Assembly: GCA_015520145.1 (NCBI GenBank)
Contig: WAQR01000006.1
Span: 1 to 9,402 of the forward strand
Source of the DNA: Candidatus Hydrothermarchaeota archaeon
Lineage (GTDB): Archaea; Hydrothermarchaeota; Hydrothermarchaeia; Hydrothermarchaeales; WAQR01
Length of the DNA stretch: 9,402 nt
Reading direction: 5' to 3'
Below the pieces are notes generated by a model. The model saw nothing but the letters and a program-made list of their open reading frames with translations, was not told the DNA's origin and did no database searches. This document shows, in pieces, positions 1 through 5,285 of this stretch; the stretch's first letter is position 1, and each line of letters starts with the position of its first letter. The translations under genes were made by a program, and so were the position numbers.

Positions 1-2
1 CA

Positions 3-203
3 ATTAAAATAACTCCTAAAGATAAGGATCCCTCCAGTTACAATTGGTTCAATATGGTTATTGAACCAAAATTGGCAAGTCCTCATTCAAGATATTATAT
101 TTATTTGTTATATCGATCACCTTCAAAGGATGAGTTGTTAAACTTCCAGGAAGGCTTAGAAGAAAGAATAAAAAACATGATCAAATCTATGGAGGGTCAG
201 TAA
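3..203 (+). CDS. Hypothetical protein, 3' fragment (66 residues visible)
   Basis: An open frame runs from the left edge (first whole codon at 3) to a TAA at 201-203, so the gene is cut by the window and its start is not visible. The visible C-terminus has an aromatic, likely beta-strand stretch (YYIYLLYR, fragment residues 33-40), then a charged helix ending in KNMIKSMEGQ. I do not recognise the family and see no catalytic motif. The stop overlaps the next start as TAATG, which implies translational coupling and a shared operon with the coiled-coil protein downstream. A long inverted repeat at 44-69 lies inside the coding sequence. Codon use is AT-rich, as in the next three genes. That this is a real gene is supported by the overlap and by the ribosome site for the next gene lying within its last codons. 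Confidence 0.6.
   Translation: MKITPKDKDPSSYNWFNMVIEPKLASPHSRYYIYLLYRSPSKDELLNFQEGLEERIKNMIKSMEGQ
44..69. repeat. Perfect 11-bp inverted repeat with 4-nt loop
   Basis: The left arm TTGGTTCAATA (44-54) and the right arm TATTGAACCAA (59-69) are exact reverse complements, separated by TGGT. With a two-base bulge the pairing can extend to 41-45 and 70-74. It lies inside the truncated coding frame, so it could be an RNA hairpin, a protein-binding palindrome or a coincidence of codons. Confidence 0.6.
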
Positions 204-679
204 TGCAAACTGTTGAATATACTGGAATGCCAAAGATGAGAAAATCTCCTGTTGATGTCCAAACATGGATTACAGGTGGTCCTGAAACACTTCCAGATCC
301 GATTATTAATCCTGGAACATCTTCCCCTATTATGACAAAGACAATGGTTCCTCCTAACATATCCATATTAGAATTACGAAATTTAGAATTACGAATGGAA
401 CACGAATCCCTAAGGAACAATATAAGAGACCTCCAGAAAAGGTTATCTGAACTCGAAAAATCCCAGAAAAGATTGACCAGAGAGATCACTCCACATACTG
501 TAGTGATAGAAGAAATTTCATACGACGAAGCGAGATCTCGTATTAAAAAATTTCTAAGTGAATTTAAGGAAGAAATATATCCTGATGAAATTTCACATCG
601 CCTTGGCATAGAATTTCAGATGGTTATGAAGATCATTGAAGAATTGGAGAGAGAAGGAGAGATAGATATTCTTGATTGA
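203..679 (+). CDS. Hypothetical coiled-coil / winged-helix-like protein (158 aa)
   Basis: I do not recognise the family. Three parts can be seen. Residues 1-52 are proline- and glycine-rich and probably disordered. Residues 53-95 are strongly charged with leucines at regular spacing and look like a coiled coil. Residues 107-155 look like a small helical or winged-helix domain: a helix (YDEARSRIKKFLSEFKEE), then a helix-turn-helix-like PDEISHRLGIEFQMVMKIIEEL ending in EGEIDIL, like the recognition helix and wing of archaeal regulators. A DNA-binding or scaffolding role is inference only. The ATG is fixed by the TAATG overlap with the upstream gene and by GGAGGG at 191-196, six bases before it. 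A 15-bp in-frame tandem duplication lies in the coiled coil. No membrane segment or signal peptide is seen. Confidence 0.75.
   Translation: MQTVEYTGMPKMRKSPVDVQTWITGGPETLPDPIINPGTSSPIMTKTMVPPNISILELRNLELRMEHESLRNNIRDLQKRLSELEKSQKRLTREITPHTVVIEEISYDEARSRIKKFLSEFKEEIYPDEISHRLGIEFQMVMKIIEELEREGEIDILD
368..397 (+). repeat. In-frame 15-bp tandem duplication within the coiled coil
   Basis: TTAGAATTACGAA is repeated with a 15-bp period (368-382 and 383-397; 13 of 15 bases match). It encodes LELRN followed by LELRM, residues 56-65 of the coiled-coil protein. Being in frame, it lengthens the helix without breaking the gene. Confidence 0.8.
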
Positions 680-872
680 CTGCAAAGGCGCACTCACTAA
701 CAAAAATGATTCAATTAGAGGAGATAGAATAGTTGTACAGTTTATTGGTGAGTATCAATCATTTAATTTAATAAGCAGGACCGGTGCCCATCGAGGAAAG
801 TCGACTACATTTAAAGGGGAAGTCTGCTGTACTATTACACATCCAATACGAAGTCGTGTCCATAAAATATGA
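672..872 (+). CDS. Small hypothetical protein (66 aa), copy A of a tandem pair
   Basis: This frame opens after a TAG at 663 and has no ATG. The only conventional start is TTG at 672, overlapping the end of the coiled-coil gene by eight bases, with AAGGAG at 654-659 as a possible ribosome site (12 bases upstream). The product is basic and likely beta-rich. Its family is unknown to me. What supports it as a gene is resemblance to the next ORF. Both share G-x-R-I-x-x-[QE]-F near residue 17 and T-[FL]-[KR]-G-x(3)-C-T-[IV]-x-x-P-[IV]-R near the C-terminus, with almost the same spacing between. The start is uncertain, and it could also be a decayed copy. It sits in the four-gene AT-rich operon and ends nine bases before the next ATG. 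Confidence 0.5.
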   Translation: MIDCKGALTNKNDSIRGDRIVVQFIGEYQSFNLISRTGAHRGKSTTFKGEVCCTITHPIRSRVHKI

Positions 873-881
873 GGGTAAAAA

Positions 882-1061
882 ATGGTAACTTTATCGCGTC
901 ATGGAGCAAAATTATACGGGTCACGGATATATGCAGAATTTCAAAAGTGGCAACCTAAAGAAGGACCGAGAGAAATTAGAGGCACGGATATCAGTGAATT
1001 CACTTTAAGAGGTTCTGCTCGATGTACGGTCATAAAACCGGTCAGACTAAAAGACTCGTAG
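882..1061 (+). CDS. Small hypothetical protein (59 aa), copy B of a tandem pair
   Basis: An ATG at 882 follows GAGGGT (871-876) by five bases and opens a 59-codon frame ending in TAG at 1059-1061. The protein is basic, begins MVTLSRHGAK, has no membrane segment and has a single cysteine. I do not recognise a family. It resembles the preceding 66-residue ORF: GSRIYAEF (13-20) matches GDRIVVQF, and TLRGSARCTVIKPVR (41-55) matches TFKGEVCCTITHPIR without gaps. The two regions are separated by 20 residues here and 21 there. It is the last gene of the left operon and is followed by a T-rich stretch. The good ribosome site makes translation likely; the function is open. Confidence 0.55.
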   Translation: MVTLSRHGAKLYGSRIYAEFQKWQPKEGPREIRGTDISEFTLRGSARCTVIKPVRLKDS

Positions 1062-1065
1062 ATGC

Positions 1066-1084
1066 CTCTTTTTTATTTCTCTTT
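1066..1084 (+). terminator. T-rich termination region after the left operon
   Basis: CTCTTTTTTATTTCTCTTT starts a few bases after the TAG of the 59-residue ORF. Archaeal terminators are commonly T-runs without a strong hairpin. The position between two convergent transcription units supports the call. Confidence 0.45.
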
Positions 1085-1092
1085 ATCCTCTC

Positions 1093-1134
1093 TTTCCAGG
1101 CTTTTTCCAGGCTTATTCGACTTTATTCGACTTT
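1093..1134. repeat. Two adjacent perfect tandem doublets (11 bp x2, then 10 bp x2)
   Basis: TTTCCAGGCTT occurs at 1093-1103 and 1104-1114. It is followed at once by ATTCGACTTT at 1115-1124 and 1125-1134. Both doublets are exact. The hsp20 stop codon (read on the - strand from 1125 to 1123) lies in the second doublet, so a duplication happened at or just beyond the end of that gene. Confidence 0.85.
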
Positions 1135-1596
1135 TATATTTCTACCTTTTTTTATCTCTGTTTTCGGGAGCCTTATCTCCAGCACGCCGTTGTTATACGT
1201 TGCCCGTGCCTTGTCTGGATCGACCTTGGACGGCAGTGTATAGCGTCTGTAATAACCGCTGTAACCCCTCTCTCTTCTTACAAATCCTTTCTTTTCTTCT
1301 TTTTCTTCTCTCCTTGTTTCAGCACTTATTTCGATAGAATCTTCAGTGGTATTGATTTTGATATCACTCTTTTTGATTCCAGGCATCTCGGCAGTCAGTA
1401 TTATCTCTTTGTCAGTCTCCTGGATATCAGTATATGGTTCTCTTATACCCAGTTCCATACCCAATCCCCTTCTATATGGTATGAGATCCGATCTCCCACC
1501 AGGTAAAGCAGTCATCCCTCTTTCAAAAAACTCCCTGAAAAGTCTGTTCATCCGTTTTTCAAATTCCCTCAATTCTTCAAAAGGGTCCCATGGCAT
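1123..1596 (-). CDS. hsp20: Hsp20 / alpha-crystallin family small heat-shock protein
   Basis: An ATP-independent holdase chaperone that forms large oligomers and binds unfolding proteins in the cytoplasm. The 157-residue product has the family layout: an amphipathic N-terminal arm starting MPWDPFEELREFEKRM, an alpha-crystallin domain at about residues 53-145, the conserved A-x-x-x-x-x-G-V-L-x-[IV]-x-[LI]-P-K segment at 130-145, and a short tail with an I-x-V motif (IKV, 154-156) used to dock into neighbouring dimers. The start was set at 1596 because GGAGGTGA sits five bases upstream. A longer reading from TTG at 1623 adds nine residues but would place that ribosome site inside the gene. It is transcribed divergently from the aromatic operon, and a perfect inverted repeat in its leader is a candidate heat-shock operator. 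Confidence 0.95.
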   Translation of the reverse strand: MPWDPFEELREFEKRMNRLFREFFERGMTALPGGRSDLIPYRRGLGMELGIREPYTDIQETDKEIILTAEMPGIKKSDIKINTTEDSIEISAETRREEKEEKKGFVRRERGYSGYYRRYTLPSKVDPDKARATYNNGVLEIRLPKTEIKKGRNIKVE

Positions 1597-1601
1597 TTGT
1601 C

Positions 1602-1609
1602 TCACCTCC
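1602..1609 (-). promoter_or_regulatory. Ribosome binding site that fixes the hsp20 start
   Basis: On the - strand this reads GGAGGTGA, a near-complete match to the 16S anti-SD, five bases before the ATG at 1596. It rules out the TTG at 1623 as the main start and predicts strong translation. Confidence 0.85.
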
Positions 1610-1621
1610 TCACCATTGGTC

Positions 1622-1640
1622 AAGATATTTTTGATATCTT
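1622..1640. promoter_or_regulatory. Candidate heat-shock operator (7-5-7 inverted repeat)
   Basis: AAGATAT (1622-1628) and ATATCTT (1634-1640) are exact reverse complements with a five-base spacer, located 26-44 bases upstream of the hsp20 ATG. In Archaeoglobus the heat-shock repressor HSR1 binds CTAAC-N5-GTTAG upstream of hsp20. The geometry here is alike but the sequence is not, so the regulator is unknown. Confidence 0.45.
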
Positions 1641-1651
1641 TTCCCTTATTT

Positions 1652-1682
1652 GTTATTTTATGTATCTCATATTATTTAATTT
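1652..1682 (-). promoter_or_regulatory. Probable hsp20 promoter region
   Basis: This stretch is almost pure A/T. On the - strand it contains ATTAAATAAT (1680-1671) and CATAAAATAA (nearer the gene), either of which could serve as the archaeal TATA box. The start of transcription would then fall close to or inside the 7-5-7 inverted repeat. I cannot choose between the two boxes. Confidence 0.35.
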
Positions 1683-1712
1683 TTTTGGATAACTGAAGGA
1701 AAAACCACAACT

Positions 1713-1720
1713 TTTATATA
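1713..1720 (+). promoter_or_regulatory. TATA box of the aromatic biosynthesis operon
   Basis: TTTATATA, preceded by an A-rich possible TFB site (GAAGGAAAAACC), lies 67 bases before the aroA' ATG. Transcription should begin about 25 bases downstream, near 1743. This also excludes the in-frame TTG at 1736 as a start. Confidence 0.6.
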
Positions 1721-1786
1721 CCTCTGGGTGCTACTTTGTGCCGTACCAACAACATTCGTCTTAAAGCCGAGATTGGAGTGTCTAAA

Positions 1787-2593
1787 ATGACCTACACAGG
1801 TAAAAATGTCAGAATGGAGAGAATCAAAAACAGGAAGACCGGCAAGATGATCATCGTGCCAATGGACCACGGCGTCTCCTCAGGTCCTATCCGCGGGCTT
1901 ACTGACATGCCGAAGATTGTAAACATGGTTGCAGAAGGCGGTGCAAACGCGGTTTTGCTCCACAAAGGGATTATCCGTGTCGGACACCGGGGATATGGCA
2001 AAGATATCGGACTCATCATGCATCTTTCCGGCAGCACAAGCCTTGGCCCTGACCCGAACAACAAGGTACTCGTCGCATCTGTTGAAGAAGCGATAAAACT
2101 CGGGGCAGATGTAGTATCTGTGCATATAAATGTCGGCGCAGAGAACGAGGCAGACATGCTTGAGATACTGGGGAACGTCTCGCAGGAATGCATGGAATGG
2201 GGGATGCCACTGCTGGCAATGATGTACCCCCGGGGCAAAAAGGTGGACGAGAAAGGCGGTGAACACAACGTTGAGGTGGTAAAACATGCTGCAAGGGTAG
2301 GTGCGGAACTCGGTGCAGACATCATAAAAACCAACTATACAGGCGATCCTGACTCTTTTAAAGAAGTGACAAAAGGCTGTCCTGTACCTGTTGTCATTGC
2401 AGGCGGTCCAAAAATGGACACAGCAAAAGATGTCCTCCAGATGATAAGGGATGCCATAGACGCGGGTGGGATGGGCACCTCTATCGGTAGAAACGTTTTT
2501 CAAGCAGAAGATCCAATTAAAATGGTAAGGGCAATGGCAAGGATTGTCCACGACGGATATGAAGTCGACGAGGCCATAAAAGAGCTGGATTGA
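1787..2593 (+). CDS. aroA': 2-amino-3,7-dideoxy-D-threo-hept-6-ulosonate (ADTH) synthase
   Basis: A class I aldolase-type enzyme. It joins 6-deoxy-5-ketofructose 1-phosphate and aspartate semialdehyde to make ADTH, the first step of the archaeal route to 3-dehydroquinate that replaces DAHP synthase. The 268-residue protein matches the MJ0400 family end to end. It shows PMDHGV with Asp27/His28, LLHKGI (57-62), GHRGYGKD, the MMYPRGK segment with Tyr147, the Schiff-base lysine in IIKTNYTGD (Lys181), and the phosphate-binding AGGPK and SIGRNVFQ turns. The ATG at 1787 follows GGAGTG (1775-1780) by six bases. An in-frame TTG at 1736 lies at or before the predicted transcription start and was not used. 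It is the first gene of the operon, and its product goes to the DHQ synthase II two genes downstream. Confidence 0.95.
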   Translation: MTYTGKNVRMERIKNRKTGKMIIVPMDHGVSSGPIRGLTDMPKIVNMVAEGGANAVLLHKGIIRVGHRGYGKDIGLIMHLSGSTSLGPDPNNKVLVASVEEAIKLGADVVSVHINVGAENEADMLEILGNVSQECMEWGMPLLAMMYPRGKKVDEKGGEHNVEVVKHAARVGAELGADIIKTNYTGDPDSFKEVTKGCPVPVVIAGGPKMDTAKDVLQMIRDAIDAGGMGTSIGRNVFQAEDPIKMVRAMARIVHDGYEVDEAIKELD

Positions 2594-2599
2594 TGGACT

Positions 2600-2670
2600 G
2601 ATCTATTTATTTAGTAGATCTATCTATTATATTATAGCTTATATTACAGCAGATTAGGACGTAAAGGAGG
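2600..2670 (+). promoter_or_regulatory. Intercistronic A/T region with strong SD for the KaiC-like gene
   Basis: The 84-base gap between aroA' and the KaiC-like gene holds GATCTA (2600-2605) and its inverse TAGATC (2615-2620), an imperfect 17-bp direct repeat (2600-2630), and TATA-like runs (TATTATATTATAG, 2624-2636) that could act as an internal promoter. AAAGGAGG at 2663-2670 is a strong ribosome site. Seven bases after it comes ATT, not ATG. Confidence 0.45.
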
Positions 2671-2677
2671 CGAGACC

Positions 2678-3403
2678 ATTATAGAGAAAGTTCCTACAGG
2701 AATCTCTGGATTTGACGACCTTTTAGGTGGGGGTATACCGAGAAACAATACAGTGCTTTTATCTGGAGGACCGGGTACAGGGAAATCCATATTCTCATGG
2801 CAGTACATATACAACGGCGCGAAAAATTACGGAGAACCGGGGATATATGTGGCAACAGAAGAGAGGCCGGAAGACATCAGGAGGAACATGCTTGATTTTG
2901 GCATGGATATAAAGGCTCTGGAAGAAGAAAAGATGATCGCAATAATAGATGCCGCCACCCCAAAAAGCGGTGTTCCATCAAAAGAGGAGTATGTCGAGCC
3001 AGAGCCATTTAAGATCGAACAGCTTATGTACCGGGTGTACTCGATTTCAAAGATAATAAATGCCAAAAGACTTGCACTCGACTCGCTCCCTGCCCTCGGG
3101 CTGAAACTGAGCGAAGAGGCATTTTTAGACGGGCTCCATAAATTAAACGCACTTCTTTTAGAAATAGACTGCACCACCATCCTGACAACAAAGAAGATTA
3201 TACAGGATATCGAAAGCAAGTATTCGATGGCAGAGTACATTGTACAGGGGTCTGTGGTCATGGACATGCAGGAAAAGAATAATGAATTTATAAGAAGTAT
3301 TGCAGTCATGAAGATGAGAGGAACAGAACACAGTTTAAAGAGGTACCCCCTGGAAATAACCTCAAAAGGTATTGTCATTAAACCTGGAGTCGAAATATAT
3401 TAG
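2678..3403 (+). CDS. KaiC/RadA-like ATPase domain protein, apparent ATT start
   Basis: A single RecA-fold ATPase of the archaeal KaiC-like group, 241 residues. Visible are the family N-terminus (IEKVPTGISGFDDLLGGGIP), the Walker A GGPGTGKS (30-37, Lys36), the paired acidic residues of the ATP site in ATEERPED (Glu61/Glu62), and the Walker B strand RLALDS ending at Asp135. The frame has no ATG, GTG or TTG upstream of the Walker A region after the TAG at 2615. The ATT at 2678 is seven bases from AAAGGAGG and gives exactly the usual M-I-E-K-V start. The next usable codon, GTG at 2753, would delete the first strand of the fold. The gene lies inside the aromatic operon, 33 bases before aroB'. Proteins of this type are thought to act in signalling or regulation; the partner here is unknown. 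Confidence 0.85.
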   Translation: MIEKVPTGISGFDDLLGGGIPRNNTVLLSGGPGTGKSIFSWQYIYNGAKNYGEPGIYVATEERPEDIRRNMLDFGMDIKALEEEKMIAIIDAATPKSGVPSKEEYVEPEPFKIEQLMYRVYSISKIINAKRLALDSLPALGLKLSEEAFLDGLHKLNALLLEIDCTTILTTKKIIQDIESKYSMAEYIVQGSVVMDMQEKNNEFIRSIAVMKMRGTEHSLKRYPLEITSKGIVIKPGVEIY

Positions 3404-3436
3404 ACATATCGATATTGGAATTAGAAGGGTTGAAAA

Positions 3437-4585
3437 ATGAAATTTTTCTGGGTAGATTGTACTTCCGGTAGCTCTCAGGGCGACCGGAAATTATTTGCCA
3501 CCACTGCACTGGAATCCGGTGCACGAGGAGTTTATATAAAAGAAGAGGATATCGGGATGGTCTCAAAACTTGGAGACATCGATATCATTGCAGACTGGAG
3601 TGAGACAGTTAGCACAGGCAAAGGTCTGGCAGATATCATCATGGTAGGTAAAGGTGGGGAAGGCCAGGCAGCCGAGATCCCGCCAAGCATAGAAGGCGCA
3701 TCTGATATTATAAAAATAAAAGAGCTAAAAAGAAAAGGAATAAAGACCTGCGGATATATCGAAATAAGAAGCAAAAATCACGAAAGATTGGCTGCCCTTG
3801 AGGCAAAGGCGGCAGACTATATTGTCGTGGTAGGTAAGGACTGGACAGTCATCCCAATGGAGAACCTCATCGCAGAACTACAAGGGGAAGATGTCAGGGT
3901 AATCGCAGGTGTTAGAGATGCAGGCGAGGCAAAACTTGCATTTGAGACCCTTGAAGTCGGGGTTGACGGAGTGCTTCTACAGACAGATGATATCAGTGAC
4001 ATCAAAAAGGTATCCAGGCTCACAGGCAAAATATCAGAGAAGACCGAATTAAAACCTGCAAAAGTTACGAAATTAAAACAGGTCGGTATGGGAGACAGGG
4101 TCTGTGTAGATACCGCATCCATCCTGAATATCGGTGAAGGTATGCTTGTCGGTTCACAATCAAACGGGCTGTTCCTTGTTCACTCCGAGACGCTTGAGAC
4201 CGAATACGTGGCGTCAAGACCGTTTAGGGTAAATGCAGGGGCAGTCCATGCATACATCATGGCACCTGACGGGAAGACAAGGTATCTTAGCGAATTAAAG
4301 GCAGGGGACGAGGTCATTGCAGTCGATGCGAAAGGAAACTCCCGTCCTGTCATAGTCGGGAGGGTCAAAATAGAAAAAAGGCCGATGATTCTGGTAGAAG
4401 TGGAGAGTGAGGGCAATATTTACAAAACACTTTTACAAAATGCCGAGACAATTACACTTATAGGGGCAGACGGTAAACCTGTCTCTATAGCAAGATTGAA
4501 AGTAGGAGATGAGATAATGATATATGCCCCACAGATGGCCAGACATTTTGGTATGGAAATAGACGAGACCATCATAGAGAGGTAA
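3437..4585 (+). CDS. aroB': 3-dehydroquinate synthase II
   Basis: Catalyses the NAD-dependent oxidative deamination and ring closure of ADTH to 3-dehydroquinate, the second step of the archaeal pathway. It is unrelated to classical AroB. The 382-residue protein starts MKFFWVDC and carries the family landmarks: VGKDWTVIPMENLIAEL (132-148), GVDGVLL (175-181), GMGDRVCVDT (217-226), VGSQSNGLFLVHSET (238-252), ASRPFRVNAGAVHAYI (259-274) and the C-terminal ARHFGMEIDETIIE. It is slightly longer than MJ1249, with the extra residues in the variable N-terminal half (about 55-90). The ATG is preceded by GAAGGG (3424-3429) at seven bases. Its substrate is made by aroA' at the head of the operon, and its product is used by aroD, which follows after 13 bases. 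Confidence 0.95.
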   Translation: MKFFWVDCTSGSSQGDRKLFATTALESGARGVYIKEEDIGMVSKLGDIDIIADWSETVSTGKGLADIIMVGKGGEGQAAEIPPSIEGASDIIKIKELKRKGIKTCGYIEIRSKNHERLAALEAKAADYIVVVGKDWTVIPMENLIAELQGEDVRVIAGVRDAGEAKLAFETLEVGVDGVLLQTDDISDIKKVSRLTGKISEKTELKPAKVTKLKQVGMGDRVCVDTASILNIGEGMLVGSQSNGLFLVHSETLETEYVASRPFRVNAGAVHAYIMAPDGKTRYLSELKAGDEVIAVDAKGNSRPVIVGRVKIEKRPMILVEVESEGNIYKTLLQNAETITLIGADGKPVSIARLKVGDEIMIYAPQMARHFGMEIDETIIER

Positions 4586-4598
4586 GGTGGGTGGTGGA

Positions 4599-5285
4599 AT
4601 GCCTGCAATCTGTGCCGCTGTCCTGGAAGATAATGAGAACGATATATTAAAGGCGATTAGAACCGCAAAAGAGGCAGATCTAATAGAGATACGTGCGGAC
4701 GGACTGAAAGACCCTTCCCCTCAGAGGGTGGAAAGCCTGCTGAAGATAATAAAATCCATAACAAAACAGCCTGTCATCCTGACGAACAGAAAAGATACCG
4801 AAGGTGGGGCGTTTGCAGGAACAGAAGAGGAACGGATAGATATCCTCCTGGAATGTCTATCTGATGCAGATATTGTTGACATCGAGTTCAGTGCCGGGAG
4901 ACGTGACGAAGTGATAAAAAAAGCCAGGGAAGAAGGTACCAGGGTCATTGTCTCATACCACAACTTCGAGAGCACACCTGACTATCAGGAGATAATGAAT
5001 ATTATAAAAGAGGAATTTAAAGCTGGTGCAGATATAGCAAAGGTTGCAGTAAATGCAAATTCCAGAGAAGATGTTTTAACCCTCCTCCTGGCAACGATAG
5101 ACGGAACAAAACTCGGCGAGGTATGCACGATTGCAATGGGTGTGTACGGCAAGATATCAAGGATTGCTGCACCGATCTTTGGTTCTTCGATAGCCTATGG
5201 ATATGTTACCAGGGAAACCGCACCAGGGCAGCTTTCTGTAAGTGAACTTAAGAGGAATTTTGAGCTATTCGAGGTAAAAAGATGA
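4599..5285 (+). CDS. aroD: 3-dehydroquinate dehydratase, type I
   Basis: Dehydrates 3-dehydroquinate to 3-dehydroshikimate through a Schiff base. All the type I catalytic residues can be placed in the 228-residue product: E-x-R-x-D at 30-34, Glu96 in DIEF, the proton-transfer His121 in SYHNFE, the Schiff-base Lys148 in DIAKVAV, Arg188 in GKISRIAAP, and Gln211 in APGQ. The ATG at 4599 was chosen because AAGGTG sits nine bases upstream and the M-P-x-I-C start is typical. A GTG at 4587 would add four residues and consume the ribosome site. It lies 13 bases after aroB', and its stop overlaps the aroE start (ATGA), so the two are likely translationally coupled. Confidence 0.95.
   Translation: MPAICAAVLEDNENDILKAIRTAKEADLIEIRADGLKDPSPQRVESLLKIIKSITKQPVILTNRKDTEGGAFAGTEEERIDILLECLSDADIVDIEFSAGRRDEVIKKAREEGTRVIVSYHNFESTPDYQEIMNIIKEEFKAGADIAKVAVNANSREDVLTLLLATIDGTKLGEVCTIAMGVYGKISRIAAPIFGSSIAYGYVTRETAPGQLSVSELKRNFELFEVKR

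Noticed and set aside
187..609. 140-codon open frame on the - strand
   Set aside because: Antisense to the coiled-coil gene, which has a ribosome site and operon overlap; the shadow has a composition typical of complemented coding sequence.
1597..1623. Nine-residue N-terminal extension of Hsp20 from TTG
   Set aside because: The extension contains the GGAGGTGA ribosome site that serves the ATG at 1596, and the family normally starts near M-x-W-D-P-F.
1736..1786. N-terminal extension of ADTH synthase from an in-frame TTG
   Set aside because: It lies at or before the predicted transcription start (TATA box at 1713-1720), the family does not have this extension, and the ATG at 1787 has its own ribosome site.
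2753..2755. GTG as the start of the KaiC-like gene
   Set aside because: It would remove the conserved N-terminal PTGISGFDDLLGGG segment and the first beta strand, and it has no ribosome site; the frame and homology clearly continue upstream.
4587..4598. GTG start for 3-dehydroquinate dehydratase
   Set aside because: It adds only four residues (three of them glycine) encoded by the ribosome-site region itself; the ATG at 4599 gives the typical start.
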